DNA of 64,000 nucleotides from Nissolia schottii (GCA_003254905.1 QANU01047209.1:47599-111598), one strand, 5' to 3'. Positions 1-11,328 are shown, numbered from the stretch's first letter. Translations and numbers: made by a program. Notes: generated by a model not told the origin, from the sequence alone.

Positions 1-700
1 ATGATGACGTTGGTCGGTGGGTTCCATTTGAAAAGCGATGAGGAAGAGAATGTGCTAATGGGTTGTTTCGATTTGGGTTTAGGGGTTGACCGCAGGGAGT
101 GAGGAACAAGCAATTTTTTCATTTCATGCCAGCGAAAACAATAGTCGATAAAGGCGGTGTAATTTGGATTTTGAATGGTTAGTAAGAGTGAGAGCGACAC
201 ATTGTTTATGGATCTCCAAATGAAAAAATAAATAAAAAAAGGGACAAATGCATAAGAGGGTAGAGCATGGATAGTTATTGACACCGTGATTTATTGTAAA
301 CTTAAAAATAAAAATGGAATCATGCGCTAAGAAAATCAGCACAAACACGTGTAAGAATATAAATAATTTTCAAAAGTGGAATTTTAATTTTATTCTTTAC
401 ATAAATGTGGAACTGATTTATAACACAGATATTATTTTAAATTTAAAATCGGTGTAAAAACAAAGTTTAGGACTCATCAAATCCCATATATATATANAAG
501 GAAGACTAGCACTCATCAATTTATAATTCTCCCATTTCGCGTGTTTTACTCTCTTCATAACAGATCCAACAGATATTACAATTTCAGCAGTCATCCCAGC
601 CTTCAAATTGAAAGAGCATCCACGCTATACGCCACCAGATTAATGTAAAAAATGCATCATCACTACATCGAAGGCGAAATCATGCGTTCCTATGTTGAAT
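1..700. other. AT-rich region downstream of H2A.X, nothing recognised
   Basis: No coding region or repeat boundary could be supported here. Short open frames are low-complexity. There is an ambiguous base (N) at 497 inside a short TA run, which suggests an unresolved assembly position. The stretch lies 3' of the minus-strand histone gene, and its far part could hold the end of a neighbouring gene outside the window. Confidence 0.4.
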
Positions 701-1017
701 ATCTTGGGGGCCAAAAGTATTTTCAAACTCACAATTCGAATTGCACAGAAATCTCTTAGATGTCTGGATTTCAACAAAGGAGGGGAAAAGACATGTAGCG
801 ATCAGATATTCAGAAAGGACGAACAAAATGGTATCCAATGTTTATCAATTAATAAAATTTAGCCAAAAGCATCCATTAACTTTCACAAAAGAGCTTTACA
901 TCATCCAATAGTCCCATCCCAATTAAATCTAACCACTAACTATATCACGTCAGCAACCGAAATGACACAACAATTGAACATTTCATCTGATTCCTCTCAC
1001 TACAAAATAATACGCAA
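701..1017 (-). other. Probable 3' UTR of H2A.X
   Basis: This sequence directly follows the H2A.X stop codon on the minus strand. It has no competing reading frame. Plant histone mRNAs are polyadenylated, so a 3' UTR of a few hundred bases is expected, but the poly(A) site was not fixed. The far limit is a guess. Confidence 0.35.
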
Positions 1018-1546
1018 CTAAAACTCCTGACTGGCAGATCCAATTACGTCTTTTCCCTTCCCAGCAGCGTTCTTCTTGGGAAGCAAGTTCTGGTGAATGT
1101 TCGGCAGAACACCTCCATTTGCAATGGTCACAGATCCCATCAGCTTGCTCAACTCCTCGTCGTTCCTAACCGCCAGTTGAATGTGCCTCGGTACGATCCT
1201 CGTCTTCTTGTTATCCCTCGCAGCGTTCCCAGCAAGCTCCAAAACCTACCCCAAAATCACCAAAAAAAAATTAAATAAATAACCAAATAACAAAAACAAA
1301 ATACAAAAATAATGATAGGGGAAAATGAAAGGGAACCTCAGCAGCAAGGTATTCGAGAACGGCGGAGAGGTAAACGGGGGACCCGGATCCGACCCGCTGA
1401 GCGTAACGGCCGGCTTTGAGATAGCGGGCGACACGGCCAACGGGAAATTGGAGGCCGGCCTTGGAGGATCTGGAGACGGACTTGGAGGCCTTCGGTTTGC
1501 CTCTTCCGCCCTTAGTAGTTGTTGCTGCTGCCTCTGAAGAACTCAT
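1018..1546 (-). CDS. H2AX: Histone H2A.X, two exons (1546-1337 and 1245-1018)
   Basis: Core nucleosome histone of the H2A.X variant class. Exon 1 (70 residues) starts [10 protein letters not shown] and carries the docking-type core [25 protein letters not shown] split over two lines of sequence. A 91-bp intron (1336-1246) begins GT and ends AG on the minus strand. Exon 2 (75 residues) continues [20 protein letters not shown] through [12 protein letters not shown]. The total of 145 residues is normal for plant H2A. The C-terminus is SQEF, the SQ-E/D-hydrophobic signature that defines H2A.X; Ser142 is the position phosphorylated by ATM/ATR-type kinases at DNA breaks. The intron position after AAE is the usual one for plant H2A genes with an intron. 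The start is the only in-frame ATG giving a full N-tail. There are no frameshifts or stops, so the gene looks functional. The reading and the variant call are direct; the DNA-damage role comes from family knowledge. Confidence 0.96.
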
Positions 1547-1720
1547 GATGGTGGCGCGGGTTTTGGTTGGGTTTCCTTGTGAGGGAGTGGCGTTTGGGAA
1601 TTTTGGGTTTCGAGGAGAAGGAGATGTATTATACTATTGTGGAGAGCATGTTGTTTGGCTTTGATTTATATAGAGCGGTGAGGTTAGCTGTGATTGGTTG
1701 AGAGGGGTTCTCGCGGATCG
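1547..1720 (-). promoter_or_regulatory. H2A.X core promoter: histone octamer, CCAAT box, TATA box
   Basis: Reading upstream from the ATG on the minus strand, a TATA box (TATATAAAT type) lies at about 1664-1672. A CCAAT box lies at about 1692-1698 (ATTGG on the plus strand). The sequence CGCGGATC is at 1712-1719 and is the plant histone octamer element linked to replication-phase expression. Their order and spacing are typical of plant histone promoters. The 5' UTR is inferred to be about 90 nt. S-phase control is inferred from these motifs. Confidence 0.75.
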
Positions 1721-1759
1721 CCAGCGTGGCAGCGGGAATGCGTTTTTTAGTCTTTTTTT

Positions 1760-2423
1760 TAAAACAATTGAGTTTGTGCTTTGGAGCGGGAAATTGTACA
1801 TTTCAGGAGCTTTGAATTTCCAGGTGCTGCTTACGATTGTCGTTTCACGATTTCTCTCCTCTTTTTTCTCTTTTATTATGAAAATAAATAATAAAAATAA
1901 TTTTAGTCACAATATTTCTCTTTTAGCTTAATTCTTATGTCATAAAAAATAATGATTATAGATCTTTAAATTGGAATGTTTTATCACTAAAAAAATATAT
2001 CTACATATATACATCCAAACATACAAATTTAGTCTCCCCTTGTTCATGGTCCTAATGTGATTTTGAGTGTGAAATTTAAAAGTAAGTATACGAAATTTAA
2101 TTCAAATTTTTAGAAATATATTTCAATTTTTTAAAACACCTTATTTAGTTGAAGGTGTTTTAAAACACATTTTTTAAAACATTTATTTGTATCACTATCA
2201 CTACTATCGCCAGATCTATGTCATTTTCCTTTCATCGCCCTTTTTTTTTCCATTTGACATAATATGTGATTTGTTTTTTTCTAATTTGAGCATAAACCTA
2301 TGGCCACCACTTTGATTTCTTGCCCATTAGAAATCCAATGTTGAATTCCACAAAATTATTATTTTTATTAAATTCATACTGCACGACGAACTCAAAAAGA
2401 CGCAATTCATTAGTTTATGTAGT
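1760..2423. other. AT-rich intergenic sequence
   Basis: No gene was recognised. The stretch 2040-2170 resembles 5220-5330 (shared phrase around GTGAAATTTAAAAG-AAGTA), so part of it is a dispersed repeat. The element's limits were not found. Confidence 0.35.
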
Positions 2424-2666
2424 TCATTCTATTCCATTAATCACATTAGGGAGAATTCCGATTGAAGATTGAATTGAAGGAAGAGAAATATGTATGGATG
2501 AGATCCATGAGGTGGGGATGAGGTGGGGTGCTGGAAATGGATTCTTCTTCTTCCAGTAATTGAAAGCATAATCTGGAGAGAGAAATGTCAATAATTGAAG
2601 AGACATGAATAAGATCAACAGTAGTAACTTGAGCTCAATGAGTAGTTTTGATCTGATAGATGCCAA
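2424..2666 (-). CDS. Weak candidate: small secreted peptide ORF (80 aa)
   Basis: An 80-codon open frame starts MASIRSKLLIELKLLLLILF. The first 30 or so residues form a basic then strongly hydrophobic segment that looks like a signal peptide or anchor, followed by an aromatic and proline-rich tail (SPDYAFNYWKKKNPFPAP). It overlaps another open frame (2635-3033) in a different frame. No known family was recognised. There is no convincing TATA box or homologous neighbour, so this may be a chance frame in AT-rich DNA. Confidence 0.15.
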   Translation of the reverse strand: MASIRSKLLIELKLLLLILFMSLQLLTFLSPDYAFNYWKKKNPFPAPHLIPTSWISSIHISLPSIQSSIGILPNVINGIE

Positions 2667-3033
2667 GCCTGAGGAGCATCAATTGTGTGGACCCAAGCAA
2701 TGCTCGAGTTGCGGACAAGTTTGAAGCCAAATTAGTATGAAAAACAAAGATGTTTGTGGATATTTGATGACAGAGGTGGGGGAGATAAAGTGGACGATGA
2801 AGGGGATAAGAGGGTGGTGATGGGATATGGAAAGGAAGAAAAAGGGAAGAATAGGAAGGATAATTTGGTTTTTTAATAATTATTAGCTTTAATTTTAATA
2901 AATAATTATAATATTTAATAAATGTATAATATTTATTTGAGATTATTATTAACCATTGATTTAATTTTTTATTTTTTGATTCGAGAATAAAATGTAAAGG
3001 ACCATTGTTAATCCAAAACATGTCATGGATCAA

Positions 3034-3404
3034 TTTAGCTGGAACAATTGTTTTAGATTTTTTATTTATAAAACTATTTTAGGGTTTATTACATGGGGCA
3101 TTAACTTTTTTATGGCTTATAACATAATTGTTGCTCAAAAAATGGTTTGGATATGAATTTTACAAATGTATGGGTTGAAAAACTGAAATCGTCATAGCGT
3201 AGGATGATTTTAGAATTTTTTTTTTTAAAAAGGGGGCTATTATCGCCACCCCTAAAGCGATTTCAGTACATCGTAGATTTTATTTTTATTTTTTAAAATG
3301 ATACTAAAATAGTCATGTTTTGTGGCGATTTTAGTACCGTCACACATACAATTGTAAATCTTATATCATATGCATATTATAGGGATTTGTTACATTTGAT
3401 AAAA
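3034..3404. other. AT-rich intergenic sequence
   Basis: No coding or structural signal was supported. Short homopolymer runs and repeated phrases such as GCGATTTTAGTA or similar occur, which may be remnants of an older element. Confidence 0.3.
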
Positions 3405-3630
3405 TATACTTATAAAAAATTCTTATTACACCTTATTAAGTTGATAAGTATTTCGACTTAATATATGCAGGGACTTAATTTTGTGGTTAGTGATCAGTGG
3501 ACTCATTATGTTTTGTGGTTAATGATTAGTGGACTCATTATGATTGTCTTGAATTATTGATATATGTTCATGGCTAAGTATCCTCCACTCCGTAATGTAG
3601 TGTCGTACTCACTAGGAGCTACAATTTTAT

Positions 3631-4556
3631 TTGGAGCAATGCCTTATCCACTAGACTAGCATTACTTTTTGCAACATTTTATGCAATCATATTTATTTAT
3701 ATAATTTTATTATTTAATTTTTTTTAAAGAAACCATAATCTAAAGAGTCCCTAGGACTCTCCCACGCTCACACTCTAAGCATTTTCCTATTTATTTTTTG
3801 TTAGTCAAATGTCATATATTTTGTTTATGATCTTACTATCACATACTAAGCAAGAGAATTGGTAATATACATAACAAAGTTGAACAAACTTTTTTGGGAT
3901 ATGGACTTTGGTTTCTTAATAATAAAATCAATGGATGAAAATTTGATTTTCCTCTCACATAAAGAATATTCACGTTGGTCAAACTTGTCTTTTGATTTGT
4001 TTCTTCATGGGCCTACCCTAGCAGCTTACAACTTTAGAGTTTCAATTATTTATTAAAAATGTCTTTTTGATTCATATTGAATTTATACACTCTTGCTTGT
4101 TATATAGTAAATGTTATATATTCAGTTAAACTCTCTCCCTTCTTTCAAGAAATACTTATATATATATATATGTTAGTTTTTTACATTAGAATATTATTAT
4201 ATTAAGAAATTAAGTTATTAACAAAAATAATACTTATGATTATTTTTGAAAAATTAAAAATTGCATATTTTGTTGTATTTTATTTTAATATTTATTTTTT
4301 ATTTTTTTATGAAAAAAACAGAGGCAGGTCTATCACTGATATATGACATTTTACCAACAAAAAACAAAAAGAAAAATGTCAGCAAAGCTCTATCACATTA
4401 TTCAGATGAGATGAGAATGTGAGTGAAGGAGAGTCCTAGGGACTCTTTAGATTAGGGTTTCTTTAAAAAAAATTAAATAATAAAATTATATTAATAAATA
4501 TGATTGCATAAAATGTTGCAAAAACTAATACTAGTCTAGTGGATAAGGCATTGCTC
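3631..4556. mobile_element. Foldback element with about 145-bp inverted arms
   Basis: The arm at about 3631-3776 is the reverse complement of about 4410-4556 with few mismatches. Both contain the GAGTCCCTAGGACTC palindrome. The interior of about 630 bp is AT-rich with only a weak 65-codon frame (3859-4056). The outer end of each arm reads, outward to inward, like TAGTCTAGTGGATAAGGC, which resembles a Pol III box A (tRNA-like head). This could be a foldback/MITE, or two SINE-like pieces inserted in opposite directions. No clean target duplication was found. Confidence 0.65.
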
Positions 4557-5038
4557 TAAATGGAAGACTCATTGAAGGTAAAATAAGTTTATTTTTTAGT
4601 AAACACAAATGAACATTTGTAAGTAAACAGGCCGGCCTGACAGGCTCTAAGCCAAGTCAGGCATCCAAACTAGTCAGGTCAGGCTAAGAAAATTGGTCTA
4701 TAACAATTAACAAACCAAGCTCAGGCCAAAAATTAATGAAACAGGTCTGGCCTGTTAAAAGCTTGGCTTAGTCTAACCTGTTCCCACCCTCACACACCTT
4801 ACACCTATAATTATTGTCAAAGCTAACTATCTAAACTATCCTTGATATTGCACGTGGCAGCATTTTATTAGAGGGAAGGGCAAGGGCCACATTTTGGCAA
4901 TTTGCAGGAATTGAGATATTCTGTCCCATCTTTGTGTCTTATTTTTTATTCATCCACTCATATATTGACAAGTGCATCATTATAGTGCCCCACCATTTAT
5001 TCTAGTTAAGACCAACTTTTTTAATCAAACTATTCATA

Positions 5039-5155
5039 ACTTGGCTATGGCGGGTGAGTCTCCTAGCGGGGATAACTACGTTCACAAGGTCTCAAATTCG
5101 GGACCTTACTTAAGCGATACCAAGCCGCTTACCTCTTGGACTAACCCCTGTTGAT
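5039..5155 (-). mobile_element. SINE copy, 3'-truncated (tRNA-derived family)
   Basis: On the minus strand this starts GGTTAGTCCAAGAGGTAAGCGG or similar (box A) and runs through a box B region like GGTCCCGAATTTGAGACC, then the GCTGGGAGACTCACCCGCCATAGCC segment in diverged form. It stops at the CCATAGCCA point, so the 3' end and poly(A) tail of the family are missing. It matches the intact copies at 6008-6194 and 27874-28058. Confidence 0.8.
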
Positions 5156-5345
5156 AGACATGATAAATTTTTAATGATAGATATCAATTAAAGAATGACT
5201 AAGCAATAATAAAATTTATTGCATTAAATTTACCCGTGCTATTCAAATTTTGAGCGTGAAATTTAAAAGCAAGTACATGGAATTTAATTCAAAATTTTAA
5301 GAACACCTTTTTTCTAGTTGGAGATGTTTATTAATTGACTCGGCC

Positions 5346-5699
5346 TGATAATACTCCTGGCAGAAGCTTATTGGACAAAATTCAGTATGTAAACGTTTGA
5401 CTTGTCAAATTTATGGTTAGATTTCCAATCATCCCCGACTCAAGTAGAAGTCACATAATTATTTAAATATTATATTTGTAAAATAAATGTTGAAAATTTA
5501 TTAAAAAAAATACCCTTCAATTAATATATATTATGTAACATAACACATATTACACTGTATAGGTACTGGCCCACAAATAGTCCTTAGGAACAATTATTTA
5601 ATGGTTAATGTGCTATTGTTGTTAATACTCCTTTGTAAATTAAGATTTAGTGACCATTAATTAAAGCCACCTATTAATTATCCAATAACACTAATTTTT
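5346..5699. other. AT-rich intergenic sequence
   Basis: Nothing was recognised beyond AT-rich sequence. It lies just upstream of the CT-rich leader at about 5700. Confidence 0.3.
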
Positions 5700-5857
5700 A
5701 CCTTTCTTTTTTTCATTTTCACCCTCTCACACACCCTTCCCTCAGCTCTCTTGCACTCTCACTCTCACGCACTCGATCTTTGCCACCGCCATGCTGCTAC
5801 CGTCGCCACCTCTCCTGCTTTGAAAAACTTCTCAAGGTTGTTCTTTCTCTCTGTGTG
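5700..5857 (+). other. CT-rich leader-like sequence with possible splice donor
   Basis: A sharp change to C/T-rich, CACTCTCAC-type sequence looks like a plant 5' UTR. A GCCACCGCCATG context occurs at about 5786 but its frame closes quickly. CAAGGTTGTTC at about 5833 could be an exon end and splice donor. The LTR at 5858 begins just after it, so the leader may belong to a gene whose first intron received insertions, possibly the remnant at 13107-14283. The link is inferred only. Confidence 0.3.
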
Positions 5858-7900
5858 TGTAACGACTCAAAAATCATTACTGGCACGCAATGGACTAGTT
5901 GCCTTACGGAAACCTCTTAGGAACGCTTTTAAAAAAAATGTACTTTAACTTTAATTAAAAACAAATAAAACTTTCATTTTCTGAATAAACATAAACTCTT
6001 TTATAATTTTTTTTTAGGTTGCCTGCCCGGTATCCAAGGCTTAGCCTTGACTAATCCGGGTCGACCCGGGTCGCGCACCTGGCTATGGCGGGTGAGTCTC
6101 CCAGCGGGGATAACTGCGTACACAAGGTCTCGAACTCGGGACCTTGCTTAAGCGATACCAAGCCGCTTACCACTTGGACCAACCCCCGTTGATTATAAAC
6201 TCTTTTATAATGAACATAAATATGCATGATAAAACACACGACTGGTCCGAAGATCCTGCCTATATACAATTGGACCACTCTAGACATAACTCGATTACAA
6301 AATAAAAATATGACTAATAATTCCTATAGGTGGCTTCACCTCAAGGTGAACTATTGACTCTTGAATTCTGATGTTGTTGCATTGACCATAAACTTCATGT
6401 TTTGTTACGCTGTTTCGTAACCTGTAACTGGAAGGGGAGGTTGAGGGGTGAGAACTCTGGGAAGAGTCTCATCGAATGTTCGTCCGCACGGTGATATGGG
6501 ACACTTCAAAAATATGACATGCAGATGCAATATATAATATATAACAAGCATAAAACATTTCTATAATAATAAATAGTACATAAAGCATTTGGAAACATAA
6601 TTTAGTTGGGAGTTTTCTAGATAAACGGTTCTATCATTACGGTTTTGCTTATGACGCACTACCCAAGTGTCTAAGCCAAGATAGTTGGGGATACACTACC
6701 CGAGACCATATATTCCTAATAGTTAGTCTTGATGCACTACTCAGGTATCTAGGCCAGGATAGTTAGTGATACACTACCCAATACCATAAATTCCTAATAG
6801 TTAGTCCTGAGTTGTATGATACATGACACTGAGCATCACGGGCTCCCATGTCTGGCTTTACACTCTGTCCCTAAATCTACATGAATCATATTCTACTTTA
6901 CGATTGTACAAGATATACCAATGTCAACATCGACTGTCGCCAACTTATAATTCCATCATAGATGTAACTTCCATGAAACCAGTTTAAATACATAACATAA
7001 TATGATCATAATAACATAATTTTTTTTATCTAATATTGATAACATAACATGACTTAATTTTATTAAATGTTTTATCTTGGAAAAATATAGGTAGACTAAG
7101 ATCTCATACTTAGGGAGGTTCTCAGGTAAGAGAAGTGCGTCACAATGGACAACTTAAATACCAAGTCTTGTCCTAGAACCTTTCCTTAACAAAAATCTTC
7201 TCCCACCAAAATATTTCATTAACCAAAATTTTTTGTTAAAGGTTTCTACTAAGTCTAACCAAACAATTCTAAGCATATGAATATTTATATCACTTAATAT
7301 TAATCATACTTACGCAACAAGACTTTATTTAATTCAATAAAATAAGTGATCTCATGTAGTTCTAAAAGGTTTTATAACTTTCTAAAATAGTTTCATAAAT
7401 ATTTCATAAATAGCTACGTTCATAAGTAGTGAAGGTTTCTAAAATAAATCATTATTTTCTTAATTAAGGAAAATAATAAATAATAACTAATTTCATAATT
7501 AATTAAAATAAAACATTAAGTTCTACCTCTTAGGATTTTATAAACATGCATAAATAAAATAATTCTAAAAATAATAAATAATAAATAACTTTTAAAATAA
7601 ATACATGGTCTAAATAGGCCGTAAAGAAAGTCATTCATTTGAAAACGTTGACCATTAAAGAGCACTAAGCTGGGAGAAAAGAAATGGAAAGAACTGGAGC
7701 AAAACGTCTCACAAAAGTGAAACCTCTCAAGCTCTTGAGTGAATTAACAAGTCTAAATACTCATGAGAAGCTTTTACATATAGGGGGAGAAGGAGATCCC
7801 CTTCTATTTCTACTACCGATGTGAGACTAATTTCTGCACCGCTGCACCACTGCAGTGCGCCAACTTTACTTTTTTTCTGTTTTCTCTAAAGGTCATCACA
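5858..7900 (+). mobile_element. LTR (family D), copy D1, with nested SINE
   Basis: Begins TGTAACGACTC and ends GGTCATCACA, giving TG...CA ends. It matches, on the opposite strand, the family D copy at 54685-62169 along its length (the shared segments include GTTGAGGGGTGAGAA, TTGTACAAGGC-type middle parts, and the GAGCTCTTGAGTGAATT end). No internal retrotransposon region is attached, so it looks like a solo LTR. However, the flanking five bases (GTGTG and CTCCC) do not match, so recombination between elements or decay of the target site is possible. Removing the SINE leaves about 1.84 kb. Confidence 0.7.
6008..6194 (-). mobile_element. Full-length tRNA-derived SINE with 17-bp target duplication
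   Basis: The minus strand reads from GGGGGTTGGTCC through box A (GGTCCAAGTGGTAAGCGG) and box B (GAGTTCGAGACC) to a 3' end AGGCAACCTAAAAAAAAA. Target duplication ATAAACTCTTTTATAAT is exact at 5991-6007 and 6195-6211. A 5' tRNA-like head, a 3' A-tail and a long target duplication identify a Pol III SINE moved by LINE-type target-primed insertion. It is inserted in LTR D1, so it is younger than D1. Confidence 0.93.
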
Positions 7901-8495
7901 CTCCCGATCTCTCTCTCGAGAAAGGGACCGTGAGCAATTGTGAAAAGCTTCATTTGTTTATGCAGTCACTGTTAATTATTTTTGCGTGATGAATGGTGAT
8001 GATCATTGAGATTTGGCTTAATTTTCATTTTCTAATTTTATTATTTCCTTCATAGTGCCGATCCTATCAATTTTGTTTCCTTCTTGTAAAAACTAAATGG
8101 AATGGTGAAACACTAGTTAAATTGGACACATAATTACTGTATGCAATAATTGGTTACCTGTGTAAAATGTTGCATTCACTAGCTCTAAGCCCTATTCGTA
8201 GATTATCACAGTGAATTGCTATGTGCAAACTGCAGAGCAACTAAGTAATAAACTTGTTTTGCTAAGATTGTATGTTTTGTTTTGTTTATGGTTGATGAAA
8301 ATAGTGAGTTTGATTGATTAAATCTGTTGGAAGTAATTTCTTAGTGGAATGGCGTTTGCAAATGCTTTTTATTCTCGGGCTTGCCTTTGCTAATGGGGTA
8401 ATTTGGATGAATTTGAAGAATTTGATGTGTTTGGGTTGCTAGTGATAACTGCATTGTGATATCAGAGCAGAAAACACTGAAGAATGTGTTGTGTG
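7901..8495. other. Intron-like sequence between D1 and the next LTR element
   Basis: T-rich, intron-like sequence on the plus strand with no coding region recognised. It may be the host intron of the locus whose exons are at 13107-14283. The retroelement at 8496 is inserted into its right end (target duplication GTGTG). Confidence 0.3.
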
Positions 8496-9439
8496 TGTTG
8501 AAATCCATGGTATCAAGAGAGAAAAGAGAGAAAAATGAAACTGAATAGAATTGATTGAATGAAAGTTGTGTTGAATTACAAGTGATGTAGCCTATATATA
8601 GGCTTATGATGACAACTATCCATTAGCTAATCTACTAGCTAATCCTAACTAACTCATTACCATAACAACTATCAACTATATCATCTATATATTCTAATAC
8701 CCCCCGCAAGCTGGACCATGTGCACTAACATGTCCAGCTTGGAAACAACGATACAAGTTAAAATCAAAGAGCAACACAATGCTAAGAAAATGATTGAAAA
8801 CCAGTAGCAACCACAGAAGTTCCTAGTTCCTGGAAGTCTTCGACTTTCACTGAAGCCCCTTCGACCTTCCTCCAACGTCTCAACGGCACCGGTTGCAAAC
8901 GGTTTCAACACAGGAACAATGATCAAATGCCATCACAGGCAAAACACATGGCAAAAGCAAATGGTCCCATCATATCCAAAGCGTAACCACCCACTCGGCA
9001 GAAGCAAACAAAGCTCAATTATCAAGTGCAGAAGCTGAAATTCAACACATAACCACCCAAGATAAGAGCAAATACAAAGCCATAAGGCTAACAGAATATG
9101 AACCAATGCTTAGCCATGTCATACACTGATCTAAATCAAAGCCACACAAGGCTAACAAAGCAGAAGTTTGTAGGCTAACAAAGTCTGAAAACACGGCTAG
9201 AATGAAACAATCTACCAATAAGAGAACTTCAATCTTCAACTTGAGCACCAGTCAATCAAAGAAAATAAGCTAACAAAAACTTATCTTGCTAAAGCAAACA
9301 CAAATCCTCCATAGGAGAAACAGAAGTGAAGATGAGCCAGAATCCAACAGCACCAAAACCAGCTCCATCAACAGTATTTCATCATCCAATGGTTGACAAA
9401 ATGTTACACCAAATCAATCAAACAGGGACATGTGCAGGT

Positions 9440-11015
9440 TGATAAAAGCCTATTTGACCACTTTCTCCGATCTCGACACAGCTTAGGTTTTGTCACAACT
9501 GTGCCAAGCTCGTAGAAAGCTTATATGCGCTTTGTCATTCAAATTAAATATATACCTACTTTACGGCTTTCAGATCCACAAGGGATCCAATTGCAGTATA
9601 GTCGGGTATAGTCGAATCCACAGAGAGTTGCAAAAATACCATTCTTGAGTTTAGTTAATTAAACAATGGAGTGAAGGATTTGATAGATTGATTTACTAAA
9701 CTAAATAAGTAAATAAACAACATAAAAGTAAATAGGAAACAAATCAGAGGTAGTTCCGGAGCTTGTTGGGAATTTTAATCAAATCATAGTTTCATGCATC
9801 TAGTTACTTATTACATAGAATTATCATTTCATTGATTGCCTGCCACCAGATCTTATCTTTTACATTGCTTTCGCATATGAAAAGATCACAGGTTTCCTTT
9901 GTTAGATTTGTTAATCTCTTACACAAACCTTAACAGAGTACGCCAAAATTATTCCAGATGTTAAAACGGCTAACTTTTAGTCCCATTACAGCGACAAGGT
10001 TAGATGAAGGATTTAGATCCGACTCTAATGATTGTAACTATTCGTTCACAACGTTCAAGTCTTGAATCTAGCTTAGCGTAGCGGATTAATCTTAACTTGG
10101 TTACAACTTAATTAATATAACTCTCGTTCATACAACTAAGTCTCAAGCCAAGATCAAAACACTAAACAAAAACTAGCATAAGCAAATCATAAGAAATAGG
10201 TAGATTCATATGCAATAGTTACATAGATACAAGCAAACTACAATAATAACCAAAATCCCAACAAAAAGAGGATTAGGAATCCATCTGACAAGAGTATCTC
10301 GGAGGCAAGGTTTGGACGCTTACCATGACACGTACTCACGCCGTCATGACAGCGGCTTCGCCAAGCTTCCTTGATTCCCCCGACTCCTTCACAAGCCTCC
10401 TCTTTGTTCCTAACCTAAACTAAGCTTTGAAGTACAAGAAAATGTGTAAAAAAATGAATTGGGGGGGGGGGGAGGATTGAATGATTTGAAGATGCCTTCG
10501 AATGTGGCACGACCTCTTTTATTTATAGGCGAAAATTGGGGTCCTTCGCTCAGCGGTTGAGGTACTTTCGCTGAGCGCTTCAGGCCTTATCGCTGAGCGG
10601 TGCAATCATTATACGCGGCTTCATAAATGCGCCAGCAGCTTTTGCAAGGGCGGCGCCGCAATCCAGCTGGCGCGAGCCTGGGGCATTTAATGCGCCGGCT
10701 GCAAGTGGCTCGAAAGGTACATCCGCTGAGTGGCCAGGGTGATATCGCTAAGCGGCCTTTGTCCCTTGTGCGCTGAGGGGGCCTTTGATACCGCTGAGCG
10801 GTCCTTTACAGATTTCCTCTTTTAAGCTCTTTTTCACTTTTGCCCTTTTGCTCCATTCTTTATGGGATTATTCTTCAATTAATCTGCTTGCATCTATCTT
10901 CCAAAATATATTTAAAATCATACAAAAATGGGGAACTCATTAGATAATTCTTTAAAACTTATGCAAATAAGTGCCTTTTTAATAGGTCAAATTTGCGTAA
11001 TCTGGGCACTTATCA
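9440..11015 (-). mobile_element. Solo LTR (family A), copy A1
   Basis: Flanked by the exact target duplication CAGGT (9435-9439 and 11016-11020). Its ends are TGATAAGTGCC and GGCTTTTATCA, read on the minus strand. A TATA box (CCTATAAATAAAAGAGG on the minus strand) lies at about 10515. The middle contains repeated CCGCTGAGCGG-like phrases at 10545-10805. It matches the copy at 56421-57843 in opposite orientation, for example around CATGACAGCG and TGCAATTGGATCC. No internal region is present, so it is a solo LTR from ectopic recombination, nested in the LTR element at 8496-12337. Confidence 0.9.
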
Positions 11016-11220
11016 CAGGTCCAATAACCTTTGTTCATTACAAGTTTGCAGAAGCACATGCTTAACAAGCCGCAACACAAACTGCATCCAAAACATTACC
11101 TCCTTATTGACACCTTCTGTGCATCATCAAAATAAATCTGAATCATCGAAATAGAGAGAAAAGCAGCAAGCGAAGCAAGAACCAAAATCAACAAACACTG
11201 CAAATTGAAGCAACAAGCCG

Positions 11221-11328
11221 CGAGACGACTTCATCCGGCAGCTCGTTGCCGATCTCGGTTCCGATGAGCAGAAGCAGGCCGCTATGGAGATCCGACTACT
11301 CGCCAAGAACAAGCCGGAGAATCGCGTC
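11221..11328 (+). pseudogene. Captured fragment of a U-box/ARM-repeat E3 ligase gene
   Basis: The plus-strand frame reads RDDFIRQLVADLGSDEQK followed by QAAMEIRLLAKNKPENRV, about 36 residues. This is the start of the ARM-repeat region of plant U-box (PUB) ubiquitin ligases, where QKQAAMEIRLLAKNKPENR is highly conserved. The homology stops after NRV: the family normally continues into the first ARM repeat (IAKAGAI), but here the frame continues unrelated and reaches a stop soon after. The fragment lies inside an LTR retrotransposon and is antisense to it, so it is a transduplicated host gene piece. It is very unlikely to make a functional ligase. The family call is strong; the exact source gene is not known. 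Confidence 0.75.

Larger units (their letters stand above)
3405..5345. repeat. Diverged duplicated segment, copy 1 (partner at 16391-18470)
   Basis: The stretch 3410-3660 (from TTATTACACCTTATTAAG to the TTTATTTGGAGCA phrase) matches 16393-16570 plus 17138-17190. The stretch 4795-5040 (from ACACCTATAATTATTGTC) matches 17700-17950. The stretch 5180-5250 (AATGACTAAGCAATAAT) matches 18400-18460. The order is kept, so these are two copies of one roughly 2-kb segment. Each has its own insertions: here the foldback arms and a SINE piece, there a MITE. The stretch 4625-4790 also holds a GC-richer piece with inverted AACAGGCC/GGCCTG phrases, perhaps a further small element. Confidence 0.65.
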
